A stretch of 64,000 nt of DNA from Asparagopsis taxiformis (Eukaryota > Rhodophyta > Florideophyceae > Bonnemaisoniales > Bonnemaisoniaceae): positions 93,083-157,082 of the forward strand of contig JALQPE010002607.1 of assembly GCA_030407315.1 (NCBI GenBank), in the 5' to 3' direction. The notes beneath the pieces are model-generated. The model had not been told where the DNA came from. It was given only the letters and a program-made list of their open reading frames with translations, and did no database searches. The first letter of the stretch is position 1. The number at the start of each line of letters is the position of its first letter. The translations under genes were made by a program, and so were the position numbers. Below, piece after piece: positions 23,231 to 32,979 of this stretch.

Positions 23231-23730
23231 GGACACTGGGCCCGCGAAAAATCGACACAGTGTCTGGAGGGTCCAAATAAGAAGCACCACGCGACATGGA
23301 CGTCTCGAGGTGATGATTCACGTTACACGCTTCAATTGCATTTCAGGCATTTTATTTTCAAACTACCTTACTACGACTAGCTTCAGGAGAATCTTGGTAC
23401 CTTGATAAGCGGTAGCATGTTCATGAACCGATTTTTTCTTGCTTCTCAAATAGTGAAAACCTCGACATGCAATCCTCAACAATGCTGGGATAACTCGTCA
23501 ACATTGGCTGGGAGGGAACACTATAGTAAAATTCCTTCTCCTTATTGAATCATAAGTTCCTGACTAACAATCATGGTACCTTATTCATGTACAGCTCTGC
23601 AGAACCTTCACTAACGAAAATACTTCAACCCCAGCACTTGCATTTCAAATGCCTTGACAATCCACTTCACCTATCAATGGCCTTTCTGTCGCTCCGCATC
23701 AGTGCTCATCGTTTCAGCTAGCCCCCAGAA

Positions 23731-25632
23731 ATGTTCTCGACCTCCAACCGTACCATTTTCCACTTCCTTTTGCCAATCCTCGTCCTGAGCTTCATCTCTC
23801 GCGCGGCATGCAAAGCTTCATTGACGGGTGAAACAGCTTACAATGAGAATGTCAAACGCATAGTTTCAATGGTCAAGACTCAGAAGATCAAAAATTTTCA
23901 TTCGACCATTCGAAACTTCTATCCCGTTCCCACTCACCGTCAAACATTGCAACAATCCCAAATCGCTCTGTACGACCAAACTCGTTCTCGTCATCAGCGG
24001 ACACCCATCAATGTACTTGATATTCAACGCCAAATTTCAACCGGGCTCTCTGGTGAACTGTGCCGAACAGACACCGACTGTTCCTCTCCACGTCGTTGTA
24101 TTGACGTCCAATCATCGACCCCATGCACCGACTCATCAGGTTGTCTCTGTCTTCCAACAAACCCTTCGGATTTCTTTTGCAGCTGTACGAATTTAAACTG
24201 TCTAGAAGGAGATGTATGTTCTGTGGTTGGTTCCGATACTGTATGTGTATCACCAATGCGAGGTTATCCATTAATAGACTGTGGTGGTCCTGGAAACTTC
24301 ACACTACAAAGTTGCAGTGAAGATAGTGACTGTGCAGGGTTGAGGAGGTGTATTTCGCGTATGCCAGCGGGTGCACCATGCTCGGGCTCCGATTGCTTTT
24401 GCTTTCCTATCAAATCTGAAGATTCCGAATGTTCATGTCGCAACCCTCACTGTTTGGAAGGGGATGAGTGCAAAGATCTAGGAGGAAAATTTTCGTTTTG
24501 TGTAGGTGCCTCTGGTGATCTTCCCCCCATTGCATGTGACCAGGAGATGAAATTCACGGGGGAATCATGCAGGACTGATTCAGAGTGCACGGGGCCTCGC
24601 TTCTGTTTCGACGATGATCTATCGCCATGTTCCATCAATTCTTCAAACTGCATCTGTCGGCCTTCGGCCGAACGCGACATCGCTTGCGGATGCCCAGATA
24701 CCCGATGCATTTTCGGTGATGTGTGTAGCGAGATTGAAGGAAACATGACAGCTTGTCGTTCATCGAATCTTGAACTCCCTCCTGTAATTTGCAACAACGG
24801 CATTGGGAAAGGACCTGGAGAGCGATGTAGAACACAAAGCGAGTGCAAACTTTTTCATTCATGTTTGGATCTGAGTAATGATATCAGACCATGTGAAAAT
24901 TCTACAGAATGCATCTGTATGGAAGACAACGTGGATGATCGCAGACAGTTCACTCAAGAACCATGTGAGGAAAACAAAGATTGTGCAGGATTGAGATCGT
25001 GTCAAAACTCAGGTCCTTCTCCATGTGATGGTGGCAAAAACTGTACATGCTCTCCCGTAGACATCGATGATCTGGAATGCTCTTGCGAAAATCCCAACTG
25101 CCTTGAGGGTGATATATGTTCATTTGACGACAGAACTTTTTGTGTCTCTAGAACGATGGAGCTTCCAGAACTCAAGTGTCCGATTTCCCTTCCATTACCA
25201 TCTGAATCAACTTCAGAAGTGGATAATCCTACTGCTGCAATAGATTCGTCACCCGAAGTAAGTCCTGAAACTACTGCAGCTCCTACCCCGCAGAGCAATG
25301 TATGTGTCGATGCTCGGGCACTCTCAGATATGGCGAAACCTGAGCTAGTGTATCAGGAACATGTTTTAGCAAAGGTACTCTGTGATCAGTCTGGGAGCTG
25401 TGCTACCTCTGGGCATATGGTGGAATACATGGGGTCTGGAATGATGATGAAGTCGTATTGCATGATTGCAGGGTGTGTGGAACGGGTAATGGAGGTGAAC
25501 AGCCCCAGATATCGAAAGGGGATTCGTGTGCGTTCAAAGACGGCTGGACTAGAGTATACTGCTTTTGCTGCGCGGTATGGTAGTAGAGCTGAGGAAAGTT
25601 TATTAGCGGCTGCTATTCGGTTTAGTCTATAA
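23731..25632 (+). CDS. Secreted Cys-rich modular protein, arm B copy
   Basis: The 633-residue protein is nearly identical to 14112-15899, with the same signal peptide, Cys modules, Ser/Thr/Pro linker and conserved C-terminal domain (AKVLCDQSGSCATSGHM). It carries one additional partial module of about 40 residues (near GERCRTQSECKLFHSCLD) that is missing from arm A. Module 2 also differs in several residues between the copies (for example the segment after GLRRC), more than the flanking DNA. That pattern may reflect faster change or module exchange. Function unknown; likely extracellular. Confidence 0.78.
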   Translation: MFSTSNRTIFHFLLPILVLSFISRAACKASLTGETAYNENVKRIVSMVKTQKIKNFHSTIRNFYPVPTHRQTLQQSQIALYDQTRSRHQRTPINVLDIQRQISTGLSGELCRTDTDCSSPRRCIDVQSSTPCTDSSGCLCLPTNPSDFFCSCTNLNCLEGDVCSVVGSDTVCVSPMRGYPLIDCGGPGNFTLQSCSEDSDCAGLRRCISRMPAGAPCSGSDCFCFPIKSEDSECSCRNPHCLEGDECKDLGGKFSFCVGASGDLPPIACDQEMKFTGESCRTDSECTGPRFCFDDDLSPCSINSSNCICRPSAERDIACGCPDTRCIFGDVCSEIEGNMTACRSSNLELPPVICNNGIGKGPGERCRTQSECKLFHSCLDLSNDIRPCENSTECICMEDNVDDRRQFTQEPCEENKDCAGLRSCQNSGPSPCDGGKNCTCSPVDIDDLECSCENPNCLEGDICSFDDRTFCVSRTMELPELKCPISLPLPSESTSEVDNPTAAIDSSPEVSPETTAAPTPQSNVCVDARALSDMAKPELVYQEHVLAKVLCDQSGSCATSGHMVEYMGSGMMMKSYCMIAGCVERVMEVNSPRYRKGIRVRSKTAGLEYTAFAARYGSRAEESLLAAAIRFSL

Positions 25633-27127
25633 TTAATATACATATAAAATAAGTTGAACTAAAATGAACAATGTGTTTGAGTGTGATCATGCTCGCTCGT
25701 GTTCTTGCAACGGAGCCGGGTTCGCTCAGAGATGTACAACATTTCCTCTGCATGCATGACAGTGTAGGTTGAGAACCCAGCATGGAAATAGCTGGTGCCT
25801 TGTGTCCGCCAATGGATGATTATGGTAGTTTGACACAAGTTTGCCAATGAAGAAATTTAGCTGCACAGTAACCATCCTTGCCGTTGATATCAGTGCCAAC
25901 AACATGTCATCCTTTGCATATCCAGATGCCAACTTTGCGTCCACCATAGGTACATCAGCTTTATCTCTCGTCCCCAGGCGACAGCCTGATCGACATAAAA
26001 TCCACCCTATTCCACCATGTACATCCGCGATTCGACAATACACTAAATTAAATTTAGTACAACGTTCTGTGGTAAAAGTAGTTATCTCTTAGTGACAATC
26101 CTCACACAAGCTCCAATCACGGATGGTTAGCGTTGGAGAACTATTCAGCACAGCTGGGGAAGAGGATGGGTGCTCATGTGCCTCACTGCCTCTTCCCGTG
26201 CACAACCGCGGCAGATTGTGCTCTTTTATAGACTAATTTGTGGCTAGCTAATCGAAATTACTCAATAGCGATTACATTGAGATATGCTATTGTAGGTGCA
26301 ATCACGTTTTGGCCCACGCATAACTCATTAGCCGCAAGTCATCAAATCCCGAAACCGCCCTGTGGTTTTGAGATTGCCGATACAGCAAAAAGCTGTCTGT
26401 GATCCTGATAGAATCGCATAATGGAATCGCTTTTGAGCTGGGAGGTGCGGTAACCAATCCCAAAACATGATATCCACATATGTTCTTTCCTTGCTTTACG
26501 AAAGCTAAAATTTTAAAACATTTTCCAAAATTCATTCAGAACACAATGGATTCGTTCCTTAACGATTCGATCTCGGACTAGTGTAACCAGCGGATTAATT
26601 TGTCCAGTGTAGAGCCGGCTGTATCTTTCCTATATCTCTAAAAGACTGAAGACCTGCAAAAGAACAGGAATAGTTTCAGTCCGCTACAGGAGCGGAATGA
26701 AACTATTCCTGCGCTTTTGTTCAAGCCTTCTTCATTTTTCTTTTCCTCTTTTGTGATCCCTCTCAGAAGTATGTGTTTCTCGATAAGAAAAGGTAAAGAT
26801 ATTTCTATCTTAACTATTATAAATAATCTAATTTCAAATAGGAACAGCTTTCCGAGACGTTGGGTGTGCTAAGCGACCGATTAATGAAGTTTCTTCTATA
26901 GCGAAGCCAAAGGAGATTAAGGATTTGTACAGAGATGACATCTGTTCCAATCATGAACTTGCCAGTTTAAAATGCTCATGAACTCTAAAACAACAACTTG
27001 TATCCTAGGATACATGTCTCTTTGGGAAAAATGGTCGCGAATACATTTGGAAAGGGGAAAAGAACTTAAGAAAGAAAATAAAACAATGCGATAAGATTTA
27101 TTCATCGGGTGCAACTTATAGACTACA
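25633..27127. other. Non-coding part of arm B between the Cys-rich gene and the transposase
   Basis: The stretch contains the gene-less third copy of the HLIP 3' flank (about 25900-26063), the arm B-only block 26064-26454, the empty site of the MITE (26595-26597) and the hairpin at 26656-26721. No gene was recognised. Confidence 0.5.
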
Positions 27128-28041
27128 TTAAACAGAGAAAAGTTCATTTCCATTCATGATTGATAGTTGACATAGTTTCGCAACAGCATGAAAAACAACA
27201 GAGTGCTTCGCTTTCGAGTGCCTGAACACATCACTAGTTGCTTTGAAGGATTTTATCCTACCGTTAAGAGTTTCATGGCGAGCGCGTAACAAACTAGAAG
27301 TACGCAAGTCCTTTCCAGGAGCAATTGAAACGCATCTTTCGTCAGTATAACCCCTATCACCCAGGAAAACTTCTCCGGGTAGAAGATGACTTTTTAAAAA
27401 TTCTCGGAAAATTTTCACATCACGATGAGATCGGCATGGATAAGGGCCATTGATCCACACAATATGGCCCTTGGAAATGCTTATTGCGATTTCATACCGC
27501 AGTCCTGGACCTTTGAACTTGTTGCTATACCAAATTGGAATGAAAGTTGTAGGTTCTTGAATCCGACAATCTGTTCCATCAACTGTCATGATGCAAGATG
27601 TATCACTTGGTGACTCATCAGCAAACCTTTCTCCAATGTGAATCTTACAGAAATAACGGAGCTATGTAAGTTTGATTCAACATAACGAGAACTATCAATC
27701 ATGAAAGATGAACTTACCACGTTCAAACTGGAGAGTGCTTCAATGCATAACCATGACCATTTCCGAAATGATTTCTCTGAAACTCCTGCTACAGAACAAC
27801 AAACAGTTTCTGTTCCATATGTCTTCGACATTAGAAGACCAAAAAGCAGATGCTTAGGGAGAAATACTTCAGGACAATTAGACAAAATCATTCTCCATGC
27901 TTTTTCGCAGACAGTTGCACTTACACCGAAAAATGAAATAAACTCGCGATGTTGCAATATGCGAGATCCATGAGCAATGGGTGAAATTTCAGCTGCAATG
28001 GATTCAAAGTCCATAGTTTCAGCTCTGGGTCTATGAGGCAT
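27128..28041 (-). CDS. Harbinger-like DDE transposase (two exons, intact)
   Basis: Exon 1 runs 28041-27718 and exon 2 27643-27128, joined across a 74-bp intron (27717-27644; GTAAGT donor, AAG acceptor) that keeps frame and gives about 279 residues. Exon 1 has an N-terminal helical region (FLPKHLLFGLLM, VSEKSFRKWSW). Exon 2 has the DDE nuclease core: VDGTDCRIQEP (first Asp), GDRGYTDERC (second Asp), and RHETLNGRIKSF (Glu). This arrangement is that of the DDE_Tnp_4/IS5-like family used by PIF/Harbinger elements. The protein would cut and paste elements with TAA/TTA target duplications, such as the MITE at 12284. The ends of its own element were not identified. Confidence 0.8.
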
Positions 28042-29166
28042 CCTGGCAGTAGAGAGGAGTTGAAGTATACTTTTCAGGAAGAATAAGTTTTTGAAGAATA
28101 ATGTTCTCTCCGATTGTGGCTATTAGTATTTATAGCCATCGATAAACAATACCGGATATAGATGCTATGAATCAGTCAATTATCTCTGCGGACGAGAGTA
28201 AAAAGCAGGTCATGGAAAGTTAACAATGGAATAAAATAGAGGAGCGTTTGCACTGGAACGTTTCCGGGAAAACTTTCATTGAAAAATTCTGCTTGCATCC
28301 TTTCCGTTTAAGCTGATATAGAGTTCAAGACAAGATTTCTCAACGAAAGCTTTTGCTAGAATATCGTGGTCGAAAAAAACCCATTTAACCATTTGGAAGG
28401 TCAATTGAAGCAGTTTCTGAGCATCCTGTTATCTGTATAGCTATCAAAACTAAATCATTACCGAGAAAGTTTTGATTTGCGGATGTATGCTATAGCTATG
28501 GAGTAAGACTTGGGTAGTGTTCAAGCAAAAGTTTTGCCAAAAGTTATGGGAAAAGTTTTGCCAAAAGTTTCGAAAGTTTCGAAGGAACATTTTATCACGG
28601 CCCGAAAGTTCCAAGCCACTACTTCGCAGGTGTTTAAGCTCTCCTGTGCTGATTCTACTTAGAGGATAGAACATACTGGTAGAACAATAATTGTTCTGAG
28701 TAGAACCAGATATGAACTTTTGGCAGCGAAAGATCGAAAGTTTTGGCGGAAGAGCGAAAGTTTCGGATATTATTGTGGCGAAAGTTTTCTTCCCTGATGT
28801 ATCTGGCTTGTAAGATTCCTACAACTGGGACATACGATACTAAGCTAAAATATCCAGGAACCAGCCCACTTGTATCGTACTAGTGTAGGAACTTTTGGCT
28901 TTCGAATTTTAGGTTCTCGAAAGTTTCGATAAGTTCTGGCAAAAGTTTTGGCAAAAGTTTTGCTCTTTGAGGACGAAAGTTTTGGCAAAAGTTTTGGATG
29001 TGTTGAACTGAGCCATCAAGCCAGAATGGAGCTGGCCTATGTATCATTTCATTACATTCAGGATTAAAACTTTGTCCTGAAATGAGTATAATATTTGCGT
29101 TTTTTGTAATTGTTCAATTAATTAGATGTAATTGTTTTCTATCAAGTTCAATTTTAATATTTCTCC
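28042..29166. repeat. Non-coding arm B segment with clustered CCAAAACTTTTGG-type repeats
   Basis: This is the counterpart of 9711-10835. The short palindromic repeats lie at 28523-28999, upstream of both divergent genes (transposase on the minus strand, two-exon gene on the plus strand). They therefore sit in a shared promoter-like interval. No ORF of note. Confidence 0.6.
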
Positions 29167-30168
29167 ATGAATTTGTTGGCGGCAATCTATAAATCGGCGC
29201 TGCGTTGTCGGCTCGCCGTCCTAATCATGTCTGGTACCAATATGCCTCGTCCCCTCAACCTCCCTAGGCTTACTAAGAAATCACCAGCAGTTGTACTGCT
29301 GCGTTCAATGCTGGAGAGGGGGGCGATTGGTCAGGACGACGAGCCGGCCGACGTTCATGCGAGCCAAGAGCTTTTCCGCCAGTACCCCCTCTCCAGCTTT
29401 CGAACATGCTTCAATAACCAGAAGAGAGAATTTTTTAATGGTACGTTCATTCAACATTATTTTATTGTCCATTCTACTCTACTCTAACCTTATCCCTGCC
29501 CAGATGAACCCTCTGAAACAGGCTCTGGGAGCGGGCTGAAAAGACTAGTTAGCGGTGTGCAAGGCTCAGCCGCGAAGCGTTTGAACAGCAGTGGAACTGG
29601 TTCCAATACTCGTGGTATCGATGTAAGTCGTTTGTTGGAATTTGAAGATGATTCCACTGATGGTGGAACAAATACTGGAATTGGAGGACAACAATATAGT
29701 GATTTCCTTCCCATTCACGTTGTTTTCAGGTGGACTTTACCAAAAACAAGTACGGATATGGTTACAGTGGTTATGATGTTACCGCAAGGGGTAAGTGATG
29801 TAATGTTCGAAGTGGAGGTAGTTCAGAGTGGAATGTCTTTGGAACTAAGGGTGGAATGGCCTACAGCTATATCCATTCATGAAGAATTGCATACAAAATG
29901 GTTTACTCCTACGAATGAATCTATGCAGCATGTAGATATACGCGGTAATGCGTTTGAGAACGCGCTGAAACAGAAGCGTTCGAACGCGCATAAAAAATTG
30001 TTCTCCCGAGCGTGTTTTCCACTACCATTTACAGTGCGGTCGGAAATTTTTGACCAGCATAACATGGTGATTCCTCCTCGGTCTACAGCTATCATCTACG
30101 TAGACTTGATATCAGCTAAATCTGACTACGGGGTCACAAAGAGTAGTAATGTATTAGAAGTCCTATGA
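29167..30168 (+). CDS. Unrecognised two-exon protein, intact in arm B
   Basis: Exon 1 (29167-29440) and exon 2 (29504-30168) are joined over a 63-bp intron with a GTACGT donor and a pyrimidine-rich CCCTGCCCAG acceptor. Splicing restores frame at Asn-Asp-Glu-Pro and gives about 312 residues. The N-terminal third is basic and low in structure. The C-terminal part from FLPIHVVFRWTLP alternates short hydrophobic strands (TVVMMLPQGVSDVMFEVEVV, MSLELRVEWP), suggesting a beta-rich domain. No known family was recognised. It sits head-to-head with the DDE transposase across ~1.1 kb, in both arms. A role as the second protein of the same element is possible but not shown; Harbinger elements often carry a Myb-like second gene, and I see no Myb domain here. 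Confidence 0.6.
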
Positions 30169-30353
30169 ATTAGTTGCTACGATAGTGATAACGATGTTAA
30201 ACATGTTGGCCACACTAGTATAGAAAGTTTATAGTCGAAGAGTAGAATTATTTGAGCTGTTTAGCCCCATCAACTCTCTGTACACACATTCCGTCACAAA
30301 CTCTGCCATCCTTCCAGCACCAGTCCATCCGCAACGTCATACGATCCTTTGAC

Positions 30354-30942
30354 ATGCCCGTAGCTGCAAGCAGCCTTGTAGAATGCGTTAGTGCGGACTG
30401 TTCCAAATGTGGCTACTGTGGCAGACAACAATGCTGCCACAACTACGGCATGTGGGCTAATCATCTCGGCGTGCACGATTATCAAAACGTGCTCGATACA
30501 GGCTGGTGTCGTAGTGGCACCTATTTCTACCGTCCCAATTTGATCTCGACCTGCCGTCCAGCCTTCGTCATTCGTCTCGACACCTCACGATTCCAACCGT
30601 CCTCCACGCAGAAGCGAGTCCTCAAACGACTCCGTCGCTACTGTAAACGAGATGAACCGTGATATAACCGTCCCGCACCTCACAGGTTCTAGCATTCTCG
30701 CCACACACACCCCCAACTCCACTGTAGTACACGACGTCCGCACCTCTGCCAAGCAGATGCCCTTGCGCCGTGCCTGCACATATGTTTCCGATGCGATACA
30801 TGTCGCTCTTCGCAGCATTCTCGAACGCGATGCAGATTCAACATCGTTTCTATCATACACTCTGCTGGACAATACAGTGGAGGAGACTAAAGTATACCCA
30901 GCCAGACAGCAGTCGGCTAAAAAACTCACTCTGAACATCTAA
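30354..30942 (+). CDS. ATE1: ATE1-like arginyltransferase, N-terminal part, truncated at arm end
   Basis: From the ATG at 30354 the frame gives MPVAASSLVECV, then KCGYCG, YGMWANHLG, DYQNVLDTGWCRSG, YFYRP, and FQPSSTQKRVLKRL. This matches the N-terminal domain of arginyl-tRNA-protein transferases (Cys-rich CGYCG start, GMWA, DYQ-L-D-GW-RSG-Y-Y-P). A 43-bp GT-AG intron (30643-30685) joins Arg-Tyr-Cys to SSILATHTP and keeps the frame to 30942. Another coding-looking stretch (about 30968-31071, LTSNVASALAAAERQKLPG) may be part of a third exon. The catalytic C-terminal domain is absent because homology ends at the arm boundary at 31071. ATE1 adds Arg to protein N-termini for the N-degron pathway; this fragment should be inactive. 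Confidence 0.6.
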
Positions 30943-31071
30943 ACTCACCGCTTCTAGCACGCTGCATCTGACCAGTAACGTCGCCTCGGCCCTCGCCGCC
31001 GCAGAGCGTCAAAAACTTCCTGGCCCAGTAGCAGCCGCTTTTCTGGATTTCCACACATTACCGCAACTCCC

Positions 31072-32979
31072 TGCTCGCTCATATTGATTTCCTCTATCAC
31101 TGTCATAGCAAATGCAGAAGTTACTGTTTGCCATCATGGCATAGTCAAGTGATAGGACTATGCTTCTGCCAAACAAACTCAAGCGTTATGTAACTATCCA
31201 CTCATAGGGAAGTACGGAATGACAGATTCCACAACATAACTCAAATGCAGTATGGGCCTGCTGGAAGATAATCTTCCATCAAGTTACACGTCATTACCGT
31301 GTAATAGAACTACTGATTGGCTCCTCATGTGCCAATCAGATTGATGCATTTTTAGCACCAATCACACACCCCCATTGACTTGGAACAAAACAAAACGCTT
31401 TTGTGGGACTCGTCCCGTATTGCGCTGCGAGCGGTCGCGGGAGGGATAATTCCAGGCGTCTGGAATGGGCGCCAGGAGGGGTCGCTTAAGCGGTACGCTC
31501 GAGAGCGTGAGTGGGTGCTCGATAGGGAATCAGCCGCGAAGAGCCGCGTTGGGAATCACTAGCAGCGGTGACGTGGCAAGGCAATTGTCGCCCAAGGGCG
31601 AATGGGCGCGTGCCGCCTTGCATTGGCACCGGGCCACATTGCTTGCGCGGGACCCTTCGGCGAGCGTGCAACGTGTAGCGATATAGGCGCGATTAGTCAC
31701 ACACGTGTGCGAGCGGGAGGATTCTCCCGTTACAGTTGTGCACGTGTACGTTACGGCTGGCCGTTTCTATTAGTTTACACGTAGCAACGTAGCAGCTTAC
31801 TCTGTAAGGCCCCTGGGCCGCATAAACACCCCACAAGGTCCATTGGACGCCGGACCGGGACCATTGGTCCTGGTCCGGTCCCGGCAGTCGCGTTGACCAT
31901 TTAAGGTCAACGGATTGACCACTAAGCTACAATAAAGGTAGATCGTCTCGGTTCCAAATCTTTCGACCGTGGTCGTTTAACATACAACTAAACGGCGGCG
32001 GCAGTTCCCTTACCGGATACCCGCTGCTCCGCTTCGATCTCCAATTGGGGATCGCTCGCACATTTCCCCAATTGCCCGCCGCGAGCCTCCTCCGGCGGGA
32101 GTGCACGTGGGTTGCCCTAGGGCATTCCGTCTCCGCGGTAGTGGACCACCTTCCCGCTTCTTCTAACGCCGTCAGGCGACCGGGAGTGGCCTTCCGCCCA
32201 CCGGGAGAAGGCTACCGACTGGGAGCGCTGTCGGTTCGGCACTCCCAGCCGGTCAACCGAGCTAACGCCCGTGGGCTTCTCAATCGGTCTCGACCGGCAG
32301 CCGCCGGCGGTATCACAGTTGCGGAATCCGTCGTGTGGGCAGCCACGCGTGGAGGCGACCACAATTCCCCGCGGGGATCCATCGCGCTAAGTGCCTAGTT
32401 AACCCTTAAGTGGGTTGAGGACGGCCACGGCCGATAGATCCCTCCGGCAGGTTAGATCCAGCCCTCCCGGACCCCGCTCTACCACCCGCTACCGGGTTGG
32501 GAGACAGGTGTCCGGGCTCCGAGGGATCGATCCACCCGACACCGCCCTCGGGCTACTAGGATCGCACGAGGCGCCAGCCTCGTGGAATCGGCGCTCTCAC
32601 TCGGAGTTCGAAGCCTTATCCCTATCCTCTAATCCTCCTCGGAGGTACAATCTATCTACAAGGGCTAATGTCCTACATTTGGTCTCTCGACCTATAAGCG
32701 TTCGGGACGCTGTTGATCAACCTAGGTTGCTAAAACATCTCCGCTGGTGAGCATCGTACACCGCTTTGTCAGCGTCAAAAACTAGGAAAGTAACAAAGGA
32801 AAGGAAAGTATACCGTACGCGAGGTACGAAGAAAGTCAGAACGGGTACGCCCGGAGCTGCAGGCCCTGTAAATCGACGAAGATTCGTGTGAGGTAACCGT
32901 CGACAGACGTTAAACACCGTAGCTCGGAGGAGCATAATCTCAACCAAATTATTTATATTCATTTCGGTGAGCGAACAGA
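31072..32979 (+). mobile_element. Gypsy 5' LTR/leader region
   Basis: No gene is present. The GC-rich stretch from about 31400 to the gag start contains hairpins typical of retroelement leaders (inverted repeat GGACCGGGACCA / TGGTCCTGGTCC near 31850-31880; GTTGACC / GGTCAAC near 31892-31911) and AATAAA near 31930. It probably includes the 5' LTR, but I found no matching 3' LTR downstream of pol, so LTR limits cannot be given. 31072-31379 is unassigned. Confidence 0.45.

Larger units (their letters stand above)
23500..31071 (-). repeat. Arm B of the large inverted duplication
   Basis: Reverse-complement partner of 7800-16135. Homology stops sharply at 31071 (next to unrelated sequence upstream of the gypsy element) and fades at about 23500. 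A ~390-bp block (26064-26454) is unique to this arm and sits where arm A has the HLIP cassette. The transposase and the two-exon gene are open here and broken in arm A. Confidence 0.9.
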
